Shown: positions 39,376 to 47,648 of the stretch, piece after piece
Layout of the letters: every line of letters starts with the position of its first letter
Position numbering within the stretch: position 1 is the first letter of the stretch
From: Deltaproteobacteria bacterium
GTDB lineage: Bacteria; Desulfobacterota; Desulfuromonadia; Desulfuromonadales; Geopsychrobacteraceae
DNA length: 64,000 nucleotides
Direction: 5' to 3'
Assembly (NCBI GenBank): GCA_024280485.1
Contig: JAJRQB010000117.1
Coordinates: 50,998 to 114,997 of the forward strand
Translations under genes and position numbers: made by a program
Notes under the pieces: generated by a model
What the model saw: only the letters and a program-made list of their open reading frames with translations
Database searches by the model: none
What the model was told of the DNA's origin: nothing

Positions 39376-39439
39376 TCAAACGTTGTTATAGGGAAGGTAA
39401 CAAAGGAGGCTAGGATCGACCATTCCCCAAAAGGGAGTA
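39376..39439 (-). promoter_or_regulatory. Operator/promoter site A (envelope operon)
   Basis: The operator TTCCCCAAAAGGGAGTA lies at 39423-39439. Reading the minus strand, 20 bases follow and then an extended -10-like TGTTACCTT (39394-39402), and six bases later AACAACGTTTGA (39376-39387). The layout is the same as at sites B, C and F, which is why I treat it as a promoter. It drives the YCF48-RND-DUF1302-DUF1329 operon, whose first ATG is at 39300. Confidence 0.85.
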
Positions 39440-39506
39440 GTGGAGAATTGGTTGATAGAGAGACTTGTAAAACTAAGGTTGTTCAAGCAAGGGGAGTGTG
39501 CTCCTG

Positions 39507-39547
39507 GGTCTGAAATCCCCCCTGAATTGTAAGGGGGATTTCAGACC
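39507..39547 (-). terminator. Hairpin after the zinc alcohol dehydrogenase gene
   Basis: GGTCTGAAATCCCCC and GGGGGATTTCAGACC form a perfect 15-pair stem about 40 bases after the stop of the alcohol dehydrogenase gene. There is no clear T-run, so it may be a processing or weak termination structure that separates the long operon from the promoter of the envelope operon. Confidence 0.7.
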
Positions 39548-39586
39548 TAGTTTCTGGCGGAAAAGACCAAGACAAGGTCCTGTTTC

Positions 39587-40669
39587 TTAAAACTGGGGCA
39601 AAAGATGCACCTTACAGGCCTTCTTGGCCAGAATGGTCTCAAAAGCCTCCGTTGCCCGCGACATGGGAAATTGATGGGTCACCAGCTGGTCGATCTGACC
39701 CTGCATCCACGACTCCTGCAGCACCTCCAGCAGATCGCCACGGTCCCTGAAAGCCACATCGAAACTGGCGGTAATACTCTTGTGACACCAGCAGAGATCC
39801 GTTTCCGTATGCAGATTCAGGGTCATGTCGGTCTCTTGGGCGGCGTAGCCGAGCAGGATAGTCGTGCCGTAGTGGCGCAGGACATCGATCGATTTTTTCT
39901 GATAGTAGGGGTAACCGGAGCACTCGAAGGCGAAGTCAGGACCGCGTCCGTCGGGGGTAAAAGCACGAACCTGATCCATCCAGTCTGCATCTTCAGGATT
40001 GACAATCAGGTCGGCGCCGAACTGTCTTGCCATTTCCATCCGGCCCTGGCTCCGACCCAGCACAATCACCTTGGCGCCACGATATTTAAGATTAACGATG
40101 GTGGCGCAACCGATAAAACCGATCCCGGTCACCAGACAATAGTGCTCTGGACGGATCTGGTGCTCCTGAATCGCCGTGTAGGTACAGCCGATCAAACAGT
40201 TGGCGGCCGAGGCGTATTTATAGTCGAGACCATCGGGAATCTTCTGAAGCATATTGACCGGGGCCAGACGAAACTGGGAAAAACCGCCGGCTCCCGATTC
40301 GCTGCCGTTATGATCTTCGATCTCCTGATAGCCCTTGAAATTGATACAGTGGGTCGCCCCCAAGCCCTGCCTGCACACCCAGCAGGTGCCACAGGCCCAA
40401 CCCTGATAGATAATGACCCGATCACCGACACTGAAACCGCTTACCCCGGGCCCAAGCTCGACAATCTCACCGACCCCTTCATGCCCCAGACGGTCAGCTC
40501 GCTCGTACCACTCATAGAAACCAATATCGAATGGTTTCTGCTCGGTGCAGATCGGGGCAATATGCACCTTGATGATAGCGAAACCCTCTTTCACCCTGGG
40601 ATAAGGCCGTTCGACGACTTCCGCTTTCCCCTGCTCGATATGTAATACCCTGTTAACCTTCCCTGCCAT
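39587..40669 (-). CDS. Zinc-dependent alcohol dehydrogenase (MDR family)
   Basis: A 360-residue medium-chain dehydrogenase. The catalytic-zinc ligand region is PICTEQ (Cys41) with GHEGVGEI (His63/Glu64), and four cysteines in CGTCWVCRQG...HC bind structural zinc. The cofactor loop TGIGFIGCATI is a variant of the usual GxGxxG. The GLRDHNGSESGAGGFSQF-like region is typical of sugar-alcohol and related dehydrogenases, but the substrate is not predictable. It closes the long minus-strand operon that begins at the MFS gene near 50077. Confidence 0.9.
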   Translation of the reverse strand: MAGKVNRVLHIEQGKAEVVERPYPRVKEGFAIIKVHIAPICTEQKPFDIGFYEWYERADRLGHEGVGEIVELGPGVSGFSVGDRVIIYQGWACGTCWVCRQGLGATHCINFKGYQEIEDHNGSESGAGGFSQFRLAPVNMLQKIPDGLDYKYASAANCLIGCTYTAIQEHQIRPEHYCLVTGIGFIGCATIVNLKYRGAKVIVLGRSQGRMEMARQFGADLIVNPEDADWMDQVRAFTPDGRGPDFAFECSGYPYYQKKSIDVLRHYGTTILLGYAAQETDMTLNLHTETDLCWCHKSITASFDVAFRDRGDLLEVLQESWMQGQIDQLVTHQFPMSRATEAFETILAKKACKVHLLPQF

Positions 40670-40690
40670 GGCTAGAGTCTCCTCTTTCGC

Positions 40691-41020
40691 TCAATGCTCA
40701 AGTGAACCGGAAAATATGTGGATGACGAGCGTGCCCCCGATAATCATTCCCATGCCGACAAGCGCGGGCAAGTCCAACCTCTGCTTGTAGACGATCAGAC
40801 CGATAATCCCTGCTGCGACGATCCCCAGCCCCGACCACAAAGCGTAGGAGATTCCGATCGGCAGAACACGTAAACTCAAGGTCAAAAAGTAAAAGGCAGC
40901 CACATAGCCTACAAGCACAAAAACACTCGGCCAAGAGCGGCTTAACTCTTCACTCGCCTTGAGAAAACTGACGGCAAAGATCTCACAGCCGACACCAAGC
41001 AACAGATGTACAAAGTGCAT
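40691..41020 (-). CDS. EmrE-like small multidrug resistance exporter
   Basis: A 109-residue protein with four membrane helices. The essential Glu (Glu13) lies in GCEIFAVSFLKAS, and the third and fourth helices carry YALWSGLGIVAAGIIG and QRLDLPALVGMGMIIGG, close to the EmrE/Qac subtype. It lacks the Glu-Val-x-Trp of the guanidinium exporter (Gdx/SugE) subtype. It would export a cationic compound in exchange for protons. AGGAGAG precedes ATG 41020. Its place in a catabolic operon suggests removal of a toxic cationic substrate or product. Confidence 0.9.
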   Translation of the reverse strand: MHFVHLLLGVGCEIFAVSFLKASEELSRSWPSVFVLVGYVAAFYFLTLSLRVLPIGISYALWSGLGIVAAGIIGLIVYKQRLDLPALVGMGMIIGGTLVIHIFSGSLEH

Positions 41021-41084
41021 GTTAACTCTCCTGAAAAGGACTCAATTACCTGCGGACTTTGCTGCGAACAAGCAGGGTCCCTCT

Positions 41085-41909
41085 TTAATACTTACCCAGG
41101 TTGTTATTGGCATCCTCAATTATCACCTTTCGAACATTTTCATTCCACTGTTCCGGGGCACAGTAACGAAAGGCAGGACTAGGGTCTTCGACCACATCAA
41201 CAACCAACGAGATCAGACCAGCAGGGTCTTCTGCAACCACGGGACCTGAATCAATTTGATCCTTGAGAATATTGGCCTCATTGCTTTTGATTAACTCAGC
41301 ATCACAGGCAAACAGCGAGTCCTCATTGAACCAACGGTACTTAGACTTCACCAGAAGTTCGTTAAAGCCTGTGGCATAGGGCCCGGGCTCGATAACAACG
41401 ACCTTGATATTGTGGTGTTCCAGTTCAGCCCTCAGAGATTCAGAAACGACCTCCAGCGCATGCTTGGTCATACAATAAGGCCCAACATAGGGGATGGTGA
41501 TTCTTCCGGCGATGGACGAGATATTGACAATCTTTCCCGCACCCTTCTTGAGCATCCCCTTCACCAGTCCCTGGGTGAGTTCAAGGGCTCCAAAGACATT
41601 CGTTTCAAAATTCGCCCGAACCAGATCCACCGGAATCTCGGCGATAGGTCCAGACTCACCGATACCGGCGTTATTCACCAGCACGTCGACGTCCCAGTCT
41701 TCGGCCCGTTTACGATCGGCGGGGTCGCGAACGTCGAGTCTTTCCACTCGCAGTTTCACTCCCGCCGCCCCGGCCGCTACCTTCACTGCGGTAATTTGAG
41801 AGTCAATTTGCGTGGTTGCGATTACGTTATTGCCGCGACGAGCCAATTCAAGAGAGGCTCCAAGACCAAACCCGGACCCGGCTCCTGTAATTAATACGGT
41901 TTGATTCAC
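41085..41909 (-). CDS. SDR-family oxidoreductase
   Basis: A 274-residue short-chain dehydrogenase with TGAGSGFGLG at the N-terminus, NNAG, Ser in NISSIAGRI, and YCMTKHALE providing Tyr and Lys. The extended C-terminal part resembles the classical SDR group that includes retinol- and steroid-dehydrogenase-like enzymes. It starts with GTG 41909 after AAAGGAG. It is one of three distinct SDRs in this operon; the three differ enough in sequence to serve separate steps. Confidence 0.9.
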   Translation of the reverse strand: MNQTVLITGAGSGFGLGASLELARRGNNVIATTQIDSQITAVKVAAGAAGVKLRVERLDVRDPADRKRAEDWDVDVLVNNAGIGESGPIAEIPVDLVRANFETNVFGALELTQGLVKGMLKKGAGKIVNISSIAGRITIPYVGPYCMTKHALEVVSESLRAELEHHNIKVVVIEPGPYATGFNELLVKSKYRWFNEDSLFACDAELIKSNEANILKDQIDSGPVVAEDPAGLISLVVDVVEDPSPAFRYCAPEQWNENVRKVIIEDANNNLGKY

Positions 41910-41932
41910 AACTCACTCCTTTCCAGTTCAGA

Positions 41933-43066
41933 TTAAGCATTCTTCCTCTGCCACTCTTGGCGGAGATGTTCCACCTCGACCCCGTATTTCTTCGCGCGTT
42001 CAACAAACGGTGCCCAGTGGGTTTCCAGGATTTCGACCGGCTGGTGTGCCTTCCATTTACGGTACCCCCGTTCTCCTGGGAGATGGATTTCTTTAACCCC
42101 AGGCCGCTTCTTGGCTGACTTTACCGCTCGTGCGAAGCGGTCAGAGCGGCTCTTAACCTCGTCAATCGGGCCAAAATGTGAGGGGTCGATAACCAACACC
42201 ATACTGCCACCGACACAGCCCATCCCCCAGGGTTCAGACCAGGCCTCGACGCCCTGCGGGAGCTCAGGAGTGATAACCGCTCCTGGGACGAGGATGGTCG
42301 CCAGCATCTCGGTAAAGACGTTCATGGCATAGAGCCGCGGGTTATCAAAGACCGTCGGTGCACTGCAACCGCAAACCCGGCCATAGCCCTCGATAGGGAT
42401 AATATAGGGGGCGGGATCATCGGTCAGCTCTCCCGTCTCCGGGTTGACCAGGTGCTTGCCCTTTAATTTCTTATTGTTGTAGACAGCCTCGGATATATTG
42501 CCGTCATGAGCTTCAATACAGGCTATATCACTGATCAGCGGCGGCTCCTCGCCGCCCGGGGCAGCAGCACTGAAGGGGGCGCCGGAGAGCACATTCTCCA
42601 TCCCGCCCCAGGGTGACACCAGGGGGACCGAATTATTGGTCGCCAGGGCGAACATATCCTCTTCCAGGGCGAGAGACGAATAGGTAAAGAAAGAACCTGC
42701 ATCGTTGTGATTTCTGGCCATAGCCAGGCCGATACCATGTTCACGCGCCTTTTCGATCGCTTTCTGGGTGGCACGCGTCAGAGTCCAGAAACCGGTTGTC
42801 TGGTGGCCATCAAAGACCACCCAACTCGGTCCCTCGTTGACGATTTCCGGTTCTGCCTCAAGATTCATATTGCCTGCCTCAAGGGTCAGGAAAAGAACAT
42901 CGAGGACCCCCATCCCCTGGGTCAGCTTACCCATCCGGTCGCCCAGGGAGACCCCGCGGGCAACCGCATGAGCATCCTCTTCGCAGGCACCGGTCGCCAT
43001 CCAGAGTTGCCGATAGACATATTCGAGAAAATCAGGGTTCTCCTGCCGGGTTGCCAACTTTGTCAT
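41933..43066 (-). CDS. Ldh2-family (malate/L-lactate/ureidoglycolate-type) dehydrogenase
   Basis: A 377-residue NAD(P)-dependent oxidoreductase of the LDH2/MDH2 family, which oxidises 2-hydroxy acids or reduces cyclic imines. The family's active-site His lies in ARNHNDAGSFFTYSSLALE, and NNSVPLVSPWGG and GCVGGSMVLVIDPSHFG are characteristic. A paralog with the same motifs lies at 50359. AGGAGA precedes ATG 43066. Known substrates in the family include malate, sulfolactate, ureidoglycolate and piperideine carboxylate; none can be chosen here. Confidence 0.88.
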   Translation of the reverse strand: MTKLATRQENPDFLEYVYRQLWMATGACEEDAHAVARGVSLGDRMGKLTQGMGVLDVLFLTLEAGNMNLEAEPEIVNEGPSWVVFDGHQTTGFWTLTRATQKAIEKAREHGIGLAMARNHNDAGSFFTYSSLALEEDMFALATNNSVPLVSPWGGMENVLSGAPFSAAAPGGEEPPLISDIACIEAHDGNISEAVYNNKKLKGKHLVNPETGELTDDPAPYIIPIEGYGRVCGCSAPTVFDNPRLYAMNVFTEMLATILVPGAVITPELPQGVEAWSEPWGMGCVGGSMVLVIDPSHFGPIDEVKSRSDRFARAVKSAKKRPGVKEIHLPGERGYRKWKAHQPVEILETHWAPFVERAKKYGVEVEHLRQEWQRKNA

Positions 43067-43086
43067 CGGTTTCTCCTAGGTTTAGG

Positions 43087-43854
43087 TTACTGCAACAGTT
43101 TCTGGAAAGCCGCCTCCGTCATACCGCAAGCCATCCCACCATCGAGCATGATCGCCTGACCGTTAATAAAGCTGCAGTCGTTGGAGGCCAGAAAGTGGAT
43201 CTGGGCCGCAGCGTCTTCCGGTTCGCAGATCCGCCCCAGGGGGACCAGCAGCTTCTCCCCTTCGATCATGAACTCGCCCCCCTCCTGCATCGCCATCGGG
43301 GTATTGACCGTGGTCGGGCAGATACAGTTGACGCGGATATTGCGCGGACCCAGTTCGATGGCTGCAGACTTGGTAAGACCCACCACGGCGTGCTTGGAGG
43401 CCACATAAGAGGCAAGTTCGACGGCGCCGATCAGGCCCGCCGCCGAAGCGGTATTGACGATCCGTCCGCCATCGCTCATCAGCGGTGCGGCGTGCTTGAT
43501 GCCGTAAGCCACTCCCAGCAGATTGACCTTGTAGCAGAAGTCGTAATCCTGCTGCTCGGTCTCGGTGAGCTTCTTGTAGTCGGCGAACACCCCGGCGTTA
43601 TTGACCAGGATATCCAGCCGCCCGTGGAGTTTCAGGGTGGCCTCCATCAAGGATTTAACCTGGGACTCGTCGGTGACATTGCACTGAATAAAGGTCGCAC
43701 CGACCCGCTCCGCCGTTTCGGAAGCGTCGTTTAAATCAGCCAGAACCACCTTGGCTCCGGCAGCGATGAAGCGCTCAACAGTCTTCAGACCGATCCCGGA
43801 AGCGCCTCCGGTCACGATGGCGACCTGGTCTTCCAGGGAAAAGAAATTGCTCAT
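43087..43854 (-). CDS. SDR-family oxidoreductase
   Basis: A 255-residue classical SDR with TGGASGIGLKT, NNAGVF, Ser in NTASAAGLI, YVASK and CPTTVNTPM. The closing IMLDGGMACGM matches FabG-like or hydroxy-acid dehydrogenases. AAAGGAG stands before ATG 43854. It lies 20 bases upstream of the Ldh2 gene and is probably cotranscribed with it; an intergenic repeat separates it from the upstream MFS gene. Confidence 0.9.
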   Translation of the reverse strand: MSNFFSLEDQVAIVTGGASGIGLKTVERFIAAGAKVVLADLNDASETAERVGATFIQCNVTDESQVKSLMEATLKLHGRLDILVNNAGVFADYKKLTETEQQDYDFCYKVNLLGVAYGIKHAAPLMSDGGRIVNTASAAGLIGAVELASYVASKHAVVGLTKSAAIELGPRNIRVNCICPTTVNTPMAMQEGGEFMIEGEKLLVPLGRICEPEDAAAQIHFLASNDCSFINGQAIMLDGGMACGMTEAAFQKLLQ

Positions 43855-43912
43855 GGTTTACTCCTTTAGAATGTCTTGATGACATGGTTTGTCGGTTTCT
43901 TTCGTAGGAGAT

Positions 43913-44095
43913 CTAGGACAAGTTCCCGGGGTTGCGACCCCGGCCGCCGCCTTCATCTTTTGTTACGCGACAAAAGACGAAGCAGAAAAACGCGCCCGAC
44001 CTCCTGGCCCACCGTGAAACATGGTGGGTTCCCTTCACTCCGTCTGTTGCTGGCGCGCTCGCAAAACTCGGCTACGCCTCAAACATTCCTCGCTT
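43913..44095 (-). repeat. Intergenic repeat, copy 1
   Basis: This noncoding stretch between SDR and MFS genes matches 47436-47616 in the opposite orientation. Shared blocks, read on the minus strand, are AATGTTTGAGGCGTAGCCGA, AGGGAACCC followed by a small hairpin, CTTCGT, ATGAAGGCG and GGCCGGGG ending in CCCCGGGA. It also has hairpins TCTTTTGT/ACAAAAGA and CCCACC/GGTGGG. The flanks, 43855-43912 and 44096-44179, show no gene. It looks like a dispersed repeat of the kind found many times in one genome. Confidence 0.75.
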
Positions 44096-44179
44096 AACCG
44101 CCAGAAACAGACTCCGTTCCGGCGGCGTCACACGGGAGGGGTTCAACAATATTTACCGCCGGAGTCGTCGCTGAAGTCT

Positions 44180-45367
44180 CTAAACCGCTAGCTGTCGCGA
44201 TTCCACATCCTCAACACTCTCCGGCCCCTGCTTTTTTAGGCAGTGCACCACCCAACAGGAAGCGGCCACACCGATCACGGCGGTACCACCGGCAAAGATG
44301 TAAGCCGTTGCATAGCCGCTGGATGACGCGATCATCCCCACCAGTTCGGCGCCGAAGATCGCGCCGAGCGCCAGAGCAGAAGCCATCAGCGCCGCGTAAC
44401 GACCACTGATGTCGGCATCGGCAATCACGCCCATCTGATAAGCAATGACGAAATACCAGGCGCCGGGCATCAGCGCCATGGCGATTCCGTACTTGAGAGG
44501 AGTAATCCCGCTGGCCAGCAGCAGGAAAGTGAGCAGTACGATGACAGTGCCGATCACCTGCGGCAGAATCCGACCGATCCGGTCACCGAGAACGGCGGCC
44601 AGTACCGGCCCGATGATGGTCGAAACCAGAGCGACCGCCAGCAGATTGCCGACCAGCGCCGGATCCATATCGCCCTCTTTGGCGATCCGTTCAAGGAAAG
44701 CCCAGACGCCGGCGATACCGCCGAAGTAGAAGAGCAACGCAGCCAGCGCCACAAAAACCTGGGGTGAGGCTTTGCCACCGCTGGTGCCAACCGCTGCATG
44801 GTCTTTGCCCTTGGCCGGAATCCAGAGAATAAACAGAGCCAAACCGACCACTACCAGCGCCAGCGCGAACAACAACCCTTGCAGCCCCCAGACGGCGATT
44901 ACATAGGCAGGCAGTAACACCAACAGAATGGTTGGAACGATCTGTTCGGGAATCAGCTTGATGGCAAATTTGCGGTCAGGATCGTTCATATCCGAAACCA
45001 TACCGGCACTCAAGGCGTAGGTCACTCCTCCGCCCACACCGGTCACCACCATGCCGGCCAGCACCAGAAAATAGCTGGTTCCGAGTGCCGCAAAGAACAG
45101 GCCTCCGGCCATCATCAGCAGGCCGAGCAGGGCGACCAGTCGCCAGTTGAGACGCCGGATCCAGAGCATCGACGTGAGTGTGGCGATGAAATATCCGGCG
45201 AAATAGGCTGAAGCGACAGAGCCGGCCTGATCTTCATTGAGTTGAAAATGGTCAGCTACTGCACCCAGCAGCAGAGGCAGGACACCAAAAATGACGACCC
45301 CGGCCGCACCCATGGCGCAGGCCGAAACCAAACTGCTGGTCCTATTGATTGGCTCTGTGGTTTTCAT
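44180..45367 (-). CDS. MFS transporter (first of three related)
   Basis: A 395-residue inner-membrane carrier with twelve predicted helices. ATG 45367 follows AAAGGAA; the track start adds 17 residues. The region FGVLPLLLGAVADHFQLNEDQAG and the helix 2-3 sequence IATLTSMLWIRRLNWR closely parallel the two other MFS proteins here (48860, 51873), so the three are paralogs. The loop RIGRILPQ matches the usual MFS signature position. It likely imports the regulon's substrate; why three copies are kept is unclear. Confidence 0.9.
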   Translation of the reverse strand: MKTTEPINRTSSLVSACAMGAAGVVIFGVLPLLLGAVADHFQLNEDQAGSVASAYFAGYFIATLTSMLWIRRLNWRLVALLGLLMMAGGLFFAALGTSYFLVLAGMVVTGVGGGVTYALSAGMVSDMNDPDRKFAIKLIPEQIVPTILLVLLPAYVIAVWGLQGLLFALALVVVGLALFILWIPAKGKDHAAVGTSGGKASPQVFVALAALLFYFGGIAGVWAFLERIAKEGDMDPALVGNLLAVALVSTIIGPVLAAVLGDRIGRILPQVIGTVIVLLTFLLLASGITPLKYGIAMALMPGAWYFVIAYQMGVIADADISGRYAALMASALALGAIFGAELVGMIASSSGYATAYIFAGGTAVIGVAASCWVVHCLKKQGPESVEDVESRQLAV

Positions 45368-45417
45368 AGAGTTTCCTTTGGAATAGCGCCCGGCAACGGT
45401 AAAACCGATCCCCGTCA

Positions 45418-46488
45418 CTACTCCCAGTTAGTGGGATTCAGTCTCCCGCTCTGCTCAACCCGGCAGTCGGCCAGCAGGGACAATAGTTCGAAAAATAGCG
45501 CCGCAGCCAGATGGGCGGCACCGGTATCGGTATCGCGGTTGGGGTTCAGCTCGACCATGTCGGCGCCGATAATATTCAGGCCCCGGGCGCCGAGGATCAG
45601 ATCGCGAACCTGGCGGCCAGTCAGGCCGAACGGTTCGGGCCCGGTGGTGCCCATCATGATGCTGCTGTCCAGACAATCGACATCGAGAGAGAGATAGGTC
45701 TTTTCGTGACCGACGATCTCCCGTGCCTTGTCGATGACATACTGTGTCCCCTTCTCCCAGACCTCGTCGGCACTGATTACCGTCATGCCGGTTTCGTGAG
45801 AGAACTCCCAGAGAAAGCTGGCCCGGCCGCGAATACCGATCTGTACGGTCCGCTCCGGATCGATCAGACCGCTGAGCACAGCTTGGCGAAAGACTGAGCC
45901 GTCGTTGACCGCATCGCCTCCCCAGACAGCCATGGTGTCGCAATGAGCGTCAATGTGTATCAGCCCGAAAGCCTCGTCGTTATGGGCTTCAGAGAGCCCC
46001 TTCAAAACGCCGTAACTGGTAGTGTGCTCGCCACCGCAGTTGAGCGTATAGAGACCCGCGTCTCCCAGAGTCTTGAAGGTCCGGTAGATATCCTCGACCC
46101 GCGCCTTGAGATCGGCCGCCGACCACTCCACATCGCCATAGTCGATGATGTTGCACTGGTCGAAGGGGATCTTTTCAGTCTGCTCGTTGATCGGTCCGTA
46201 GTTACGCGACCAGTTGCGCACTGCCTGAGGGGCATGACGGGTGCCAGCCAAACCGATAGCGCCCAGGTCGAGGGGCGAACCGACCATGGCGATATCGACA
46301 TTCGTCAGATCCTTCTTGTGCGGTGCCTGGAAGAACCCGGGGTGAGCCAGAAACCCGGTATAATCGGGGTTATATCCTTGAGGAAAGGCCCGCTCCCAGA
46401 AACTGGCCACGGCTTCATTCCTGAATTCGAAGGGACCGCGGTCGAGTTCTTTATATTTGGCCAAACGCTCTGCACTCATCTTAGGCAT
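45418..46488 (-). CDS. Ureohydrolase (arginase/agmatinase superfamily), divergent paralog 1
   Basis: A 356-residue binuclear-metal hydrolase that should split urea from a guanidino compound. Metal-ligand motifs are NCGGEHTTS (the usual GGDH is GGEH here), HIDAHCD and SLDVDCLD, so all six expected ligands are present. The substrate loop following them, GTTGPEPFGLTGRQ, differs from the PxxGTPxPGG of agmatinases, and the Pro after the last Asp is Ser. The substrate is therefore probably not agmatine. It shares its operon with a second ureohydrolase at 47649; the two may work as a heteromer or on successive substrates. Confidence 0.88.
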   Translation of the reverse strand: MPKMSAERLAKYKELDRGPFEFRNEAVASFWERAFPQGYNPDYTGFLAHPGFFQAPHKKDLTNVDIAMVGSPLDLGAIGLAGTRHAPQAVRNWSRNYGPINEQTEKIPFDQCNIIDYGDVEWSAADLKARVEDIYRTFKTLGDAGLYTLNCGGEHTTSYGVLKGLSEAHNDEAFGLIHIDAHCDTMAVWGGDAVNDGSVFRQAVLSGLIDPERTVQIGIRGRASFLWEFSHETGMTVISADEVWEKGTQYVIDKAREIVGHEKTYLSLDVDCLDSSIMMGTTGPEPFGLTGRQVRDLILGARGLNIIGADMVELNPNRDTDTGAAHLAAALFFELLSLLADCRVEQSGRLNPTNWE

Positions 46489-46516
46489 TGATAGACTCCC
46501 GGTCTCATCCCAACCA

Positions 46517-47317
46517 TCAAAGGCCGAAGGTCATGCCGCCATCGACCGGCAAAGCAGCGCCGGTAACATAACCGGCATGAGGGCCGGCCAGAAACGCGAC
46601 CACGGCACCAACCTCATCGGGCTGCGCCGGACGTCCCAGCGAGATAGTGGCGTTCTCTTCGGCTTCAGCCTCTTCCATACTGATATTGAACTGCTTGGCG
46701 ATGTTGTCCATCACTGTTTCGCGCATCGCCGTATCGATAGATCCGGGACAGACAGCATTGCAGCGAATGTTATCCTTGCCGAATTCCTGGGCAATCGCCT
46801 TGGTAATGCCGATCACCGCATGCTTGGAAGCTGTGTAGGGAGCTGGAGTCGGCGGAATATTGCGCAGGCCGCAGAGGGAAGCGGTATTAACGATATTGCC
46901 TGACTGCTGCTTGACCATCACCGGAAGTACAGTCTTGCAGACGTTCACCAAGCCCTTGACGTTGACATTGAGAGTGATGTCCCAGTCGTTATCTGTATTC
47001 TCCAGGAAATCCCCTGAGCCGAGACCGACTCCGGCATTATTGGCCAGGATGTCGATGCGGCAGAATCTCTCCAACACCTGTTTCACACAGGCCTCGACCT
47101 GGTCGACCCGGGTGATATCAACGGGGATCGCAAGCGACGCTACGCCTAACTCTTGAAGTTCGGCGACAACCTGCTGCAAACCGGCCTCGGCGCTGGCCAG
47201 ATCGGTGACAACCACCGAAGCGCCCTGCTCTGCGAGTTTGACAGCGATGCTGCGGCCGATCCCCCTGGGATGACCGGCACCGGTGACGATTGCAATCTTA
47301 TTTTCCAATGGTTTCAT
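46517..47317 (-). CDS. SDR-family oxidoreductase
   Basis: A 266-residue classical SDR with TGAGHPRGIGRS, NNAGVGLG, Ser in NTASLCGLR, YTASK and CPGSIDTAM, ending ALPVDGGMTFGL. It sits between the two ureohydrolase genes, which suggests it acts on an intermediate of the same pathway. AAAGG lies before ATG 47317. The GHPRGIGR insertion in the glycine-rich loop sets it apart from the other two SDRs. Confidence 0.9.
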   Translation of the reverse strand: MKPLENKIAIVTGAGHPRGIGRSIAVKLAEQGASVVVTDLASAEAGLQQVVAELQELGVASLAIPVDITRVDQVEACVKQVLERFCRIDILANNAGVGLGSGDFLENTDNDWDITLNVNVKGLVNVCKTVLPVMVKQQSGNIVNTASLCGLRNIPPTPAPYTASKHAVIGITKAIAQEFGKDNIRCNAVCPGSIDTAMRETVMDNIAKQFNISMEEAEAEENATISLGRPAQPDEVGAVVAFLAGPHAGYVTGAALPVDGGMTFGL

Positions 47318-47435
47318 TGTTGGAACCTTTCTATAAAAATGGTTTCACCGGCTCTGCGGTGAACACTGAAAATTCATTCCACGTCGCGCTGATGCCCCCC
47401 TTCGACGCTGCCCGAACGCAGCAGCAAGATTGAGG

Positions 47436-47616
47436 AATTCGAGGGCAAATGTTTGAGGCGTCAGCCGAGTTTTTGCCCGAGCTCAATATTGCTGCGGAGA
47501 GCAGGGAACCCGCCTACGGCGGGCAAGTCGTTGGGGCCCTTCTTTGCTTCGTTTCTTGGGGCGTGCCTAGAAATGAAGGCGCCGGCCGGGGGCGCGTCCC
47601 CGGGATCCTGACTGCT
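47436..47616 (+). repeat. Intergenic repeat, copy 2
   Basis: This is the second copy of the repeat at 43913-44095, in plus orientation. It contains AAATGTTTGAGGCGTCAGCC, AGGGAACCCGCC with a short hairpin GCCTAC/GGC, TTCTTTGCTTCGTTTCTTGG, ATGAAGGCGCCGGCCGGGGG and GGATCCTGAC. It occupies most of the 331-base gap between the SDR and ureohydrolase genes; the remaining bases show no gene. The 71-codon track ORF over it is probably not a gene. Confidence 0.75.
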
Positions 47617-47648
47617 GACCGTTTCCGACCGGTCGAACAACCTGCTCT

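Noticed and set aside
39605-40645. 346-codon ORF antisense to the zinc alcohol dehydrogenase
   Set aside because: It is a shadow ORF caused by codon bias on the opposite strand; the minus-strand frame has all zinc and cofactor motifs.
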